Below are positions 24,564 to 35,150 of a stretch of DNA of 64,000 bases, in pieces (positions within the stretch are counted from its first letter, which is position 1; every line of letters begins with the position of its first letter). The notes beneath the pieces were generated by a model. It was not told the origin of the DNA. It did not search any database and saw nothing but the letters and a program-made list of their open reading frames with translations. The stretch comes from Voacanga thouarsii (lineage: Eukaryota; Streptophyta; Magnoliopsida; Gentianales; Apocynaceae): assembly GCA_026120185.1 (NCBI GenBank), contig JANUWF010002053.1, forward strand, positions 62,001-126,000, read 5' to 3'. The position numbers were made by a program, and so were the translations under genes.

Positions 24564-25539
24564 TCTTATCTAGCAAAGTTCCCACAAACAACTCCTCCAA
24601 GTATTGCTCTACTTTATCTTCCAAGCATTCTTGCCTACCCCTGATATAAAGCCTTTTGCAATCCACAAGCACAGCAATTTCCACACTACATCTCAAAATC
24701 TTAACGAAACATCCTGAGGTAAAGAAAACAAGGGTTCAAGTGGTAGGGCAAATTGTTGAAACTCAATTTAATGACATCAACTGTCCTCTCTTGATTGTTA
24801 GGATTAAAATCACCCACACATTCAACCACTTTTTGCCACCGATCAATCCTATCATGGTTATTCAAAGAGAATACCAACAACTACAACTATTGCTAATGGT
24901 AGCCCGTTACACTTCTGTAAGATGCTTGTTTCATGCCTCTCCAGCTTCATTGGACAATTACTTTCACCAAAAACTTTCCTCCTTAGTAGCTCCAAATTTG
25001 GATTAGCTAGAAGGGTCACAGATTTCTTCCAACTAGTTATTAATACCCTACTCGAATTTCCATTGTTTGGAAAAGTAACTTTCAGATCATCCCATGCTTC
25101 AACAGACCGGACATCAACCAGACCAGACAGATATCATCCATCACAACTAACTACGGTCTCTTTCCCAATTTTTCACGAATTTGTTCAACTAATATTTCAT
25201 CTTACATATTTTTCGTTGGTTCATCAATTGATATAAATGTCTCCAAAAATCTTTTGCAATACTTCCTCTCTCATATTCTTCTGAGATATTTACAAATATC
25301 TCATATTCTTGTGAAACATTTACAAATGTTTTAATGAAAACTGTATATCTAATTGTAGAGTCTTTAAAAACCTTTCTAGCCAATGTAGTCTTTACAAGAC
25401 CGAGCATATATAGCAATGATTAAGATTACTTCAAGCTGCTTCGAATCCCAGCGTTAACGTCTTTTTTTTTTTTTTTTTTGGTCTCATTTTCAAATCCAAT
25501 CACATTTTCTTCCACCAACCATAAGAGATACTAGAACAA

Positions 25540-26400
25540 TAATAAGAAGATCAATTAAGATCAATGATAAGTGTAACCGAAACTGGGGCATTTATGATAT
25601 TGCAAGAAAGTTTACATCATGCATAACATATTTCAATTGTCACTTTTCCATTGTCGGAGTTTGTTTGTTTACACTCTACTATAGGTGGTGATGACACAAG
25701 TAAATAAAATACTTAATTACAAAACTTTTGGATTGATTAAAAATAATAGGGATTGCAATTGTGGAAGATAGACCCCATAAAAAATAATTAACCAGAGGCC
25801 GAGACCAATGGCATAATCCCAACGATATAATCAAAATAAAATATAAAATTTTCAGTTTTTAAAATTTAATAACAATATGCATTATATATTATATATTAAT
25901 TAATTTAGTTTTTAGATTTCTTACCAAAAACTCAAATTTGGAAATAAAAAAAAATGCAGGTTCAATTTTAACTTTATAAGGGAGACCATACGTCAAAATG
26001 TAAAATACTAACAATACTCGTATGAAATGGGCCAAACTCTTCCCTCTTTGCAGGGAAAAAATGCAAAATAAAAAACTTCACCAAACCCATACTTTACTCC
26101 CCAAATTTCTCGTACATATACTCCAGACATATAAGGGTGTAATTGGATTGCAATTTTATTTTTCCATCTTAATTTAAAATTTCACTTTAATTTTAAAATA
26201 ATAATATTATTTTTTTTAAAAAAATATATCATATATTCATAATTCATTATATTTTTTCTCTTTAACCCTACATATATAATAATTTTTTATTACTTTCAAT
26301 AAAATTCATCTCAGACTAATTCAATAAAATCACAATTCACTTACACTCTTATAATTGAACCTAAAGCTTTTACCATATTCTTCAACCTGTGTACGTACCA
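25540..26400. other. AT-rich segment splitting the resistance-gene relic
   Basis: Between the CC and NB-ARC pieces there is no recognisable coding sequence. It is AT-rich, with no clear terminal repeats seen. It may be an inserted element or an extremely decayed gene part. Confidence 0.35.
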
Positions 26401-26605
26401 AACATTTTTTAAAATGAGCAATTAGTATCGGAGTCATTTTCGTACATCTCTGTGTACTACTTAATGAAGGCCTTTAACGTGTCAAGATCCTTGATCAGCT
26501 TATTAACGTTGTCTCTAGCTTCACGGATCAAATCTGTGTTGTATTTGGCGAACTCTTTTAGGTTTTCTAGGAGAATCCCACTGCAGAATATGCGATATGT
26601 TGCAT

Positions 26606-27441
26606 TTTTTAGTTTGAGTTAGGAAAGATTGTTGAGGTTGAGGATGATTTCACAGCTTGAAAATTTGGTAACAGAGCGAAGAGATCACCACATGAAGTAG
26701 AGATGCCAATTTAATAGTTCATCCTGTCTCAACAAAATTCATCTAAAATATTTTTTAAATAATTAATATATTATATATCATAAAATAATTAATGTACTTT
26801 TCATATATTATTTTTATATATTTAAATTTAATAAATTTTATATATTTTTATTATATTATATTATTATATTACAATTTTACTTTTAAATAAAATCTCTTCA
26901 TTGTCAATTTGATTAGGTCACCTCAACTCTTTGTCCTGCACCCCTCCCCCCCCCCCATTTTTTTTTTTTTAAATGAGCAAGTAGGGGATGAATCCCTTAA
27001 GGACAGTTCCTTCCCTAGTCAATGTGAAAAAGGAAGACTTAGAAAGTTAACGAGCTCTTCACAAGTACCTTTTGTTTTGCTTGAGCCAAAAGTTTTGGTA
27101 CGTTGTGTGTATTTAAATAGTATTTTTTTAAAAAAATAATTAAATTATAAAATAATATGATATTAAAGATATAATATATAATATTTTTTATATATAAATA
27201 CTATATCTTGAAAAATAAAATTTATTTAATTAAAAATTTTTAATTATTTAATTCTACTTTTAAAATTGAACTTAAAATACTCAACTTAATTGACTTATAC
27301 CTTAAAGTTCACCAAGTTGATAGTAACTATACATGGCACAAAGGTTATTATATATCATTCCCCCAAGTTAAAAGAAAAAATTAAAAATATCCTAAACAGG
27401 CAAAAAAAAAGAAAAAAAGATGAGAACGGAGATTATATGTC

Positions 27442-27489
<48 letters not shown>

Positions 27490-28113
27490 ATCTTTCTTTA
27501 GTACATATAAATTGTTTGAGTTATTTTCACAAACAAGTGGCAGACAACACTGAGCAAGACACAAATAAATATCACCCCTTTCAGTTGCTACGGCAATAGA
27601 CAAGAAAGAGTGTAGGCATTTTCTCCAAAGGCAAATGGTTGCTTGGCTCGAGTAAAGGGTCATCATTGGGAACTTTTAAGAACCAAACTGGTTTTTACTT
27701 TGCACATACTTTTGCGAAAAGTTTGTACCTGTGTTTGATTACAGTACTAATGAGTATAAAATATCACCTTTTATTGAGTTCTTTATCTACAAGCTATCTA
27801 CCATGGCTCAAAAGTGCAATCAACTTTATACTTTATTTCTTGTGCATATGAATTACATCATGTTATGTTTCCCCCTCGTTTAATGTATGTAAAATGTGAT
27901 TATATGAACTCACATTATTAATATAAATTAATTATTTATCATTTTTTAAATTAGTCTAAATCAATTAGGTGACATGATATCTCATAAATCTTTTTAAATA
28001 AGATAATTTATTAATTATATAGTATTATCATTATAAGTTCTTTTAAATGAATAGAACCTCGTATGTATACTTTATAATACTATTTAGTCTAAGATACTCT
28101 TCAATCTCTAGAT
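26606..28113. other. AT-rich intergenic stretch with a (TG)n microsatellite
   Basis: No gene was recognised. The stretch includes a C-run followed by a T-run at about 26942-26970 and very AT-rich DNA at 26700-26900 and 27120-27290. The open readings here are short and lack familiar motifs. Confidence 0.4.
27446..27487 (+). repeat. (TG)n microsatellite
   Basis: About 20 uninterrupted TG units follow a short TATA stretch. Length is likely to vary between individuals. Confidence 0.97.
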
Positions 28114-29514
28114 TGTTGGAAATAATATCAATATATTTACATATTAACCAGATTAAAATCTATAAATATATGAAAAGAAAACATATATTTATAGATATCG
28201 TCTTCAAAATATGATACGAGAAGTTTTTAGCCTTCTAGTAATACTTCAAACCCTAAGTTTTCTTCGATATAATCTCCCAGGACTAAAAATTATCTGTCTT
28301 TTTTTTTTTTTTTTTAGACTGGACTCACAAAACTCTAAGAGAATGTATGTTTCTTTCATGTATATTGATATAAAGTTTTAAATCAATTGGTATAACAGGT
28401 TATATCCCACTATTCCACTTATTTTACTCCGTCTCAAATGTGAATATTAATAGAGTATTAAAACTGAATAAGTATTGTTAAGTACAACTATTTCTACTTA
28501 TCATATTCCATCTCAAATACGACTCTTGATTTCCTGCAACTTATCATAATAAATCATAGATATTTATAATTTATTTTTATCCTATAATTAGGAACTACCA
28601 AAGGGACTTGACCGGACACAATTACACTAAACTCTAATAAATTATTTTTAACTCAAAATAATTTATTAATTACGTTTTACTCTTCTAAAAGAATATAATT
28701 TTACTCTTAGACTAATTAAAATTATTATAGTCAATAACTATATTCTAAGATTTATCGATCTTACATATTATTCCTATCGATATAAGTATATATTGAATGA
28801 GGTAAAATGACCAAAGTACCCCTTATTCAAATTTTCAATTCTCATATTCAATTTGATAGTACCACATAACTATGCCTCATATACAAATTAAATTCAACAG
28901 TTGCTATTGAATTATTAAGATCAAATTTAACTATCTCTTAGAAGAACTCAAGAGAAAATGATATTGTCTTTTAAAGGTGACAAATTCCATTTTGTAGAAT
29001 AAATATTCAATATTTATTTCACCTTAATTCTCAAGATATTGAGATATTGATTATTAAATTAATCTCATTCTTTGGTAACTCAAAGAATTTCAAGTGAGTA
29101 AATATATGTAATTATTCACTCAAGATTAAGGCATTATGGACGAAAATCTTATAATGTTTAATTTATATGGTTCATTCTACAAATTAAACATTGACAGTCT
29201 AATCCAATATATCAAAATATATTCTTAATTTTATTACCAAAGTCAAAGACGGACTTCAATAAAATCAAGACGATATCATCAAAAAAAAAAAATTACCCAA
29301 ATTTATTTCGGATCATGCATAATTTATTTTGAATTAAATTATAAATCAATTCTTTCTGTGTTAAACAAACAAACACTTAATTTATAGTAATATCTAGATA
29401 ATTCATAGGCAAATTGGGCTCATATATATAAAAATATATAAAACTATACTTTATTTAATTCCAAAGTACAAATGTTGTAAATACATTTGATTTACTTGAA
29501 TTGCATAACTAACA
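28114..29514 (-). repeat. 3' LTR of the minus-strand truncated copia element
   Basis: On the minus strand this 1401-base segment starts TGTTAGTTATGC and ends TTATTTCCAACA, with TG...CA ends. It is preceded by a purine-rich AAGTGAGAGAAT (plus-strand 29515-29526), the expected polypurine tract, and then by the RNase H relic. No partner LTR is present in the window, so the lower border rests only on the TG/CA ends. Confidence 0.7.
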
Positions 29515-29526
29515 ATTCTCTCACTT

Positions 29527-30309
29527 GTTCTAGAGTAAATGAGACGTAAAAATATACATACTTTCAAGATGACTTTCAAAAACTTGTACAAGTAAACTTT
29601 TAGAAAAATGATCAATAAGATTTTCAATAGAAGAAATCTTGCATACTTTTATATCTACACGTTAAATAATCTCTTTAAGTATGTGATTACGTTCAATGTA
29701 TTTATCATACTGATGTTTGCATGGTTCTTTCGCATTTGCCACTGTATTACTTTATCACAATATAAACTAATAGCTTAAGATGTAAAAGGAATTACCTCAA
29801 GTTGTATCATGAACTTCTTCAACCATATCGCCTCTTGAGCTACCTCACAAGCTGCTACATATTTAGCTCCATGGCGCAGTTAGCAATACAAGACTATTTA
29901 ATACTCCTCTACACAATTGCACCATCATATTAGGTGAAAATAGAGCCTATAATGGACTTATGAAAATCCCTATCAGCTTGAAAATTAACATTAGTGTAAC
30001 TTATAGGTACCAATTTTTAGAGTCGAGCAAACTAGCATATATCCTCAGGCTCTTCGAAAATACTTGAATATATACACTTTGCTATTGTCCAATGTTTTGG
30101 TATTAGGTTTGACTAATATATATTGACTATTCCAATAGTATAATAAAAGTATAATAAAAATGTCTGGACGAGTACAAAGTATAGCATACATGAGACTTCC
30201 TACAGCTGATATATAAGGAACTCGTTTTATGTATTCAATTTCATCAAGAGGTTTACGATTATACTTTTGTGACAACTAAATTCTATGTCTGAAAAGTAAT
30301 AGACCTTTT
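29527..30309 (-). pseudogene. RT C-terminus and RNase H relic of the truncated copia element
   Basis: On the minus strand 30275-30140 reads IEYIKRVPYISAVGSLMYAI then LCTRPDI, the conserved end of copia RT. At about 29880-29760 the RNase H words KYVAACEVAQEAIWLKKFM and SLYCDKV are seen, followed by YARFLLLK-like remains of the C-terminus. Much of RNase H between the two blocks is lost, and stops are frequent. Confidence 0.78.
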
Positions 30310-30624
30310 TGGTACTTTTTTTTTTTTTTGAAAATTTTTCTCCCTATGAGTTTACATATATACACATCAAGAGTACATCCAATCCTTTAAGTTTAGTACA
30401 TCAAAGCCCTTAGGTCCTAAAAAATTTTCTCCCTATTTCTTTTCTATGAGTTTACATATATACACATCAAGAGTACATAAAATCCTTTAAGTTTAGGACC
30501 TAATATAGAAAGAATTATATACATCTAATAAACTAATAATATGGCCTAATTTATAGCTAATATTGGGAATATTAGAGAGGAAATTAAGTGAGGGAGTAAA
30601 TTAAAGAATATGATTCCATTAACA
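30310..30624 (-). repeat. 3' LTR of the nested Ale-like element, with internal tandem duplication
   Basis: On the minus strand it starts TGTTAATGG and ends GTACCA. It is about 95 bases longer than its partner because a unit containing GAGTTTACATATATACACATC and AAGAGTACAT occurs twice (about 30348 and 30450). A purine tract (plus-strand 30625-30633, TCCCCTCTC) adjoins it. Confidence 0.88.
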
Positions 30625-31440
30625 TCCCCTCTCAAATTGATGCAAGTAAGTCCAAGAGCATCAATTTGCCACTTAGAAACTTGTGTCGTTGGTGAGGTAT
30701 AACTTTTGTAAATGCATTAAAAATTTGAAGATTACTACTAATATGAGGAAGAGTAATAACATTGCAATTGAAAACCACCCGATTAATGACAATCCACCTT
30801 GATGCATTTTGTGCACTAGTGATATACTAGATGGCAGTAATCTAAATAACACTAGGGTTATCAACATGAAGAAGAATGGAAGTAACTTAAAGGAATCCAA
30901 GTTTAGAAAGAAGAGACCACATAACTAAACTATCTCAGAACAAGCTCCTGACATTGCTCTATATTCGACTTCTATAGAGGACTTCAAAACATAATCTTAC
31001 TTCTTACACTTCCAAGAAATAAATGCATCTCCAAGAAACATGCACCAACTTGTTGTAGACTTTCTAGTATCTAGGCAACCAGCCTAATCTGCATCACTAT
31101 ACGCTATCAATTGAAGAGAAGCTCCTACTAGAAAGAATAAGCCACAAGTGGGTGACCCAATTAAATATCAAATGATATGATGAACAGTATCAAGATGAGA
31201 TGTCAAGGTGATTGCATAAATCAGTCAACTATGTGGATAGCATATGAAATATTAGGTCTGGTAGTAGTAAGATAAATAAGACTGCCAATTTGTGGCCTAT
31301 AGAAAGGGATCAGATAAAAGCTCGCCTTTCATCTTTTTTATATCCATTGGAGTATCAACAAGTGTAGCATCTTTTAAACCAACTAAGGCAATGATGTCTT
31401 ACATATTTTTGTTGATTTAATAGCAAACCATGTTTGTGAG
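30625..31440 (-). pseudogene. Ale-like element: RNase H and pol C-terminus, degenerate
   Basis: The minus strand carries the remains of copia RNase H and tail. Near 30840-30790 VFHEVTKH- and EVDCHFIRE-like words are recognisable through frame changes, with a terminal segment close to 30700-30640. Stops are numerous. Identification depends mainly on its position between the RT and the 3' LTR. Confidence 0.6.
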
Positions 31441-32110
31441 ACTAAACCTCAAGACCCAAGAAATAAGACAGATAACCAAGATCATTCATATAAAATATAC
31501 TATGTAGCATGGGTTGAATGTTTTTGTTCAGCCTTGTATCATTACTAGTGATGATAATATCATCAACATATACCAAGAGAATGACCATACCTGTGGCTGT
31601 TGTATGGAAGAAAAGAGATGAATCATAATGGCTTTGTGCGAACGAGAAATTCAACAGAGTGCCATGAAATTTTTCAAACTAAGCTTTAGGGGCCTATTTA
31701 AGCCCATATAGAGGTCGCCTTAACTTGCAAACCTCATGAGGAGAAATGAAAGTCATACCAAATAGAAGAGTCATGTAAATTTGCTCTTGCAAGTCCCCGT
31801 GCGAGAAAGCATTTTTTACATCCATCTAAAACAAGGGCCAAGACTTAGAAGATGCAATAGCAAGAATAGTTCTTACAGTGGCCATTTTAGTAGTTGGAGC
31901 AAATGTTTCTTTATAATCAAGACTATATTCTTGTCTAATGCTGAGAGCAACCAGCCGAGCTTTGTATCTATCTAAAGAGCCATCATATTTAAGTTTTACA
32001 TTAAAGACCCACTTACTCCCAATTGGTGTGACATTTTGAGGATAAGGGACAATATCCCAAGTATGGTTTTCATTAAGTGCTTGAAGTTCATATATCATTA
32101 CTTACTGCCA
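31441..32110 (-). pseudogene. Ale-like element reverse transcriptase
   Basis: Minus-strand blocks in order: ELQALNENHTWDIVPYP, PIGSKWVFNVKLKYDGSLDR, YKARLVALSI, LDYKETFAPTTKMATVRTI, then after a stop [27 protein letters not shown], and VILLVYVDDIIITSND. The YVDD catalytic motif is intact (plus-strand 31559-31570). At least three stops interrupt the frame (next to MDVK, after LYGLK and within APKA), so no full protein is made. Confidence 0.87.
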
Positions 32111-32119
32111 ACACTCATG

Positions 32120-33480
32120 TTCCATTACCTATTTATAACTGGAAGGAATGGAAACAGTAGATAAAGTAGTAAACTTGGATATAGGAGATGGAAATCTATA
32201 CCTATCAAGAGGTTTATAAGTTCTAGAACTTCTGTGGAGAGGAGTTGGTTCACTAGCAATGGGCAAAACAAGATCAAATGACACAGGAAGATCAATAGGA
32301 ACCTCACTGGGGCCTATTAGAGGATTTTTTTGTTGTAGGAGGGCATCTTTGATAAACACGACCAGGCTGAAATCTTTGGATTAGGTTTGGAAAATCTTTG
32401 AAGTCTAGCAAAATAGAAATTGAAGGGGATTTTGAGATTTGTTGAGAGTTAACTGATTTTCAAAGAAAATTACATTTTTAGAGACCGGAATACGATGAGC
32501 ATGAGGTCATAGCAAAGAAAACCATTCTGGGTTTTAGCATATCCTAAAAAGGCACACTTGATAGATTGGGCAGTAAGTTTAGTTCTCTCAAGTGCTAGAA
32601 GATGAACAAAACACATATCCAAAAGTATGTGGGTTTGAATAATCTAATAGATACCGAAATAATCTAAGGTAGGGGGAGGTATGATTCAAGTTGGGAGAAG
32701 GTAGACAGTTTATTAAATAGACAGCAGTAGACAAAGCTTTATACCAAAAATGAGAGGGAACAAAGGAGTCGATTAAAAGAGTTTGAACAACATCATGAAA
32801 ATGGCGGTTCTTTCTTTCAGCCACACCATTTTGTTGTGGTGTGAAAGGACAAGAACGTTGTGATACGATCACATGAATTGAAGAAAAGACTAAAATTCTT
32901 TGGATATATATATTCCCCACTAGAATCTAATCGCATTTGATTTTAGCTAAAAATTGTGTCTCAAGAAAAGTATGAAACTTTTAAATATAGAGAAAACCTC
33001 ACTTTTAAACCTAAGAAAGTAAATCTAAGTGAAGCGAATAAAAAGTCATCAATGAATGTGATAAAGTACTTGTAATGTACATGGGAAATGACTGATGCAA
33101 TTCCCCAAACATCAGTATGGACAATTTCAAAGGGTTTAGTAGTGTGAGTTGCTTGCAATGGAAAGGGAAGACATTTGCTTTTACCAAGTTTGCAAGATGC
33201 ATAGTCAACATAAACATTATCAATAGAAGCTGAACTTTTATTCCCAAGTAAACTAAATTTAAGCAATACGTGAAGTACATGAGAATTAGGATGACCTAAA
33301 CGCCTATGCCATACCTGATTATCATATTGAACAGCATTGCAAGCAATAGAATTTAACAATGACAAGGGAGAAGGTTGGCACAATGGAAATAAATGCCTTC
33401 CTTGACACTTGATCTTGTACAACCCAACTAACTTTTGAAAATTTAACATTATAGTTGTTGTCAACCAATTGACCAACTAA
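32120..33480 (-). pseudogene. Ale-like element integrase
   Basis: Minus-strand text includes the zinc region VWHRRLGHPNSHVL with CKLGKSK, the core starts FEIVHTDVWGIA and YFITFIDDF, and the later core SCPFTPQQNGVAERKNRHF with FWYKALSTAVYLINCLPSP. The third catalytic residue (E of VAERKNR) is present. The middle of the core near 32940-32990, where the second Asp would lie, is damaged by a frame change. The C-terminal linker (PLDRYRFPSPISKF) extends to about 32120. Confidence 0.84.
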
Positions 33481-33740
33481 TATAAGATTAGTGGACAAAT
33501 TAGGAGACACAAAAATATTATTTAAAGAGGTTGAAATATCACCAACAACCGTGATAAGCAAAGAACTCCCATAAGTTTTGTGAATTTGCAGATTTTCGTT
33601 ATATTTTTTAACATTAGTAAGGGGCAACACACTATCGGTCGTATGATTTGAAGCACCAGAATCAAAATACCAAAGTTTAGGAGCACAAGACTTGTTACTT
33701 GAAATCCCTAAAGTAGAAAAAGCAGAAACTATCATTTGCT
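33481..33740 (-). pseudogene. Ale-like element protease region
   Basis: The minus strand reads LWYFDSGASNHTTDSVLPLT at about 33680-33620, a well-preserved copia protease site with the DSG triad. It continues with LLITVVGDIST and NLILVGQLVDNNYNVKF. This part is open over about 137 codons. Confidence 0.85.
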
Positions 33741-34640
33741 AGACCATTTTAGGAGTAATAGAAGACTGGCCAAAACTAGGAACATAGGAAAAACTAGGAT
33801 TAGAAGCATTTGAGGGATCAACCGAGACATTGTAGGCAATTTCAGACTTTTTTGGAGGTCGAATTTTGCATTTTTTTTATAATATGTCCTGCTTTCTTAC
33901 AGTAATTGCAGAATTTGTTGGTACAATTGGTAGCAATGTGTCCAAAACTTTTGCAACTATTGCACTGAACACGAGTCATATCTCTGCCTCCTTTAGACTT
34001 CCCTTGAGCAGCGTAGGCAACAGGAATTGTAGCAGAATTTTGAGCTTCTGCTCCATGATAGCTTAGGTAAGGAGTCACTGTTCTTCCCTACTAAATTGGA
34101 CCTAATTCTTTCAAATTCTCCTCTTAATTTCATCAAAAATTGGTCTCACTTACTAGTCTCATGCATATTTTGAACAACTGAAAGTCTTTCAGAAGGTACG
34201 CTTGCATACACAAAATCAGTGTATTCAACCCGAAAGTTCTCAAAAGAAGAATAAAATTCTTAGATTGACTTGCTGCCTTGAACAAGGAGCCCCAACTTGA
34301 GTTCCAATTGAAACCTCTGTGCTGTGTTGTTTTGGCTATAAACATTCTTCAAATAATCCCACATTCCTCTAGTGGTTTAATAAGGCTTGAGATTGAGAAG
34401 AATGGATGATTATATTGTTCCAAGAATCCAAGGCATGATCTGAGCATCTTTTACCTCCCATTTCACATATTTTTCTCTCTCTCTTTCTTTGTCAAGTGTT
34501 GGATTTGTTCCATCAAGATGGCCCCATAATTCCTTTCCCTTAACAAATATCTGAAACCGATATTCCCAGGCAGAATAATTCTTGCCATTGAATTTAACAT
34601 AAAAATTTTCAAGTCATTCTAAGGACATGATGCATCTAAG
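33741..34640 (-). pseudogene. Ale-like element gag with two zinc knuckles
   Basis: The start region near 34620 reads FYVKFNGKNYSAWEYRFQIF then VKGKELWGHLDG, the copia gag (UBN2) signature. Stops follow. Two consecutive CCHC-type knuckles are readable near 33975-33860: CNSCKSFGHIATNC and CNYCKKAGHII, the second lacking its last Cys. The frame is broken in the centre. Confidence 0.8.
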
Positions 34641-34781
34641 AAACAATAAAAAAAATGAAAAACCAAGAGATCTTAAAAAAAATGAAAAACCAAGAGATCT
34701 TATCAAGAATAACAAGAAGAAAGACCTAAGAACTGGAAGCTAGATAAGTGGCAATGATGAGAAACAATTTTTTAGAGTTCA

Positions 34782-34794
34782 GGCTTTGATACCA
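34782..34794 (-). promoter_or_regulatory. Primer binding site of the Ale-like element
   Basis: On the minus strand TGGTATCAAAGCC directly follows the 5' LTR, matching the initiator-Met-tRNA primer site with one difference. Confidence 0.88.
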
Positions 34795-35013
34795 TGGTAC
34801 TTTTTTCTGAAAACTTTTCTCCCTATTTCTTTTCTATGAGTTTACATATATACACATCAAGAGTACATCAAATTCCTTAAATTTAGGACCTAATATAGAA
34901 AGAATTATATACAACTAATAACTAATAATAGGGCCTAATTTACAGCTAATAATGAGAATTCTAAAAAGGAAATCAAGGGAGGGAGTAAATTAAGGAATAT
35001 GATTCCATTGACA
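34795..35013 (-). repeat. 5' LTR of the Ale-like element
   Basis: This 219-base LTR runs on the minus strand from TGTCAATGG to GTACCA. It matches 30310-30624 apart from the tandem duplication in that copy. Confidence 0.88.
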
Positions 35014-35150
35014 CTTTCTTAGAATTCTACATTAAGAATCTTATCAGTATTTTGTTAATATATGAAGCTTGAGATAAAACGATTTGTCTATTTTTTCTAT
35101 CTTGAAGGATCTGGATATCTAGAATATAACTTACTTCTCCTAAGTCCTTT
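35014..35150 (-). pseudogene. RT fragment of the truncated copia host element
   Basis: The minus strand reads KDLGEVSYILDIQILQDRK followed by RQIVLSQASYINKILIRF, typical copia RT text that continues across the nested insertion at 30309. The reading begins exactly where the neighbouring LTR-like segment ends, so the rest of the element was removed there. Confidence 0.82.

Larger units (their letters stand above)
23955..26605 (-). pseudogene. CC-NBS-LRR disease-resistance gene relic (Rx/R1-like)
   Basis: Reading down the minus strand, ATG at 26605 starts a CC domain: after one frame change the words are ILLENLKEFAKYNTDLIR and LIKDLDTLKAFIK (about 26570-26445). About 0.85 kb without recognisable coding follows. 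The NB-ARC linker LVEENVIGFENETKK lies at about 25530-25485, then a poly-T tract, then QLEVI and a damaged P-loop (GLVKTTLARKVF, normally GxGKTT). Further blocks are FVNVSQEY, kinase-2-like LVVMDDI, CNGLPLAIVVVVGIL and LSFNNLPYHLNPCFLYL, then KLLCLWIAKGFIS. After an inserted element the gene resumes with KNLVMVGQKRSIGQIK and the MHD-like CRIHDILHDF, ending near 23955. No LRR is seen. Intracellular immune receptors of this class sense pathogen effectors; this copy has many stops and is dead. Confidence 0.85.
30310..35013 (-). mobile_element. Nested Ale/Retrofit-like Ty1/copia element, minus strand
   Basis: Short LTRs (30310-30624 and 34795-35013) bracket a 4.2-kb internal region read on the minus strand. 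Flanking pentamers are CTTTT (30305-30309) and CTTTC (35014-35018), a near-perfect target-site duplication. Removing the element rejoins the host RT between its SQASYINKILIRF block and its KRVPYISAVGSL block. The small size, short LTRs, UBN2-type gag and two zinc knuckles suggest the Ale/Retrofit branch. Integrase and RT motifs are well preserved, but gag and parts of pol contain stops. Confidence 0.88.
28114..35150 (-). mobile_element. 5'-truncated Ty1/copia element, minus strand, host of a nested element
   Basis: On the minus strand a pol relic (35150-35014 and 30309-29527) is followed by a polypurine tract and an LTR (29514-28114). The pol starts abruptly at KDLGEVSYILDIQ near 35150, so gag, protease, integrase, half of RT and the 5' LTR are gone. 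A second copia element (30310-35013) sits in the RT. The lineage was not resolved; wording such as SQASYINKILIRF and RVPYISAVGSLMYAILCTRP fits several copia lineages. Confidence 0.8.

Noticed and set aside
24656..25236. Plus-strand open frames (116 and 104 residues) in this interval
   Set aside because: The minus strand reads as an NB-ARC domain in the same place, so the plus-strand frames are shadows.
27290..27666. Open frames containing long Cys-Val or Thr-His runs
   Set aside because: These come from translating the (TG)n microsatellite and have no other content.
30673..30900. A membrane protein from the hydrophobic minus-strand frame
   Set aside because: The hydrophobic reading is an out-of-frame translation of the copia RNase H relic.
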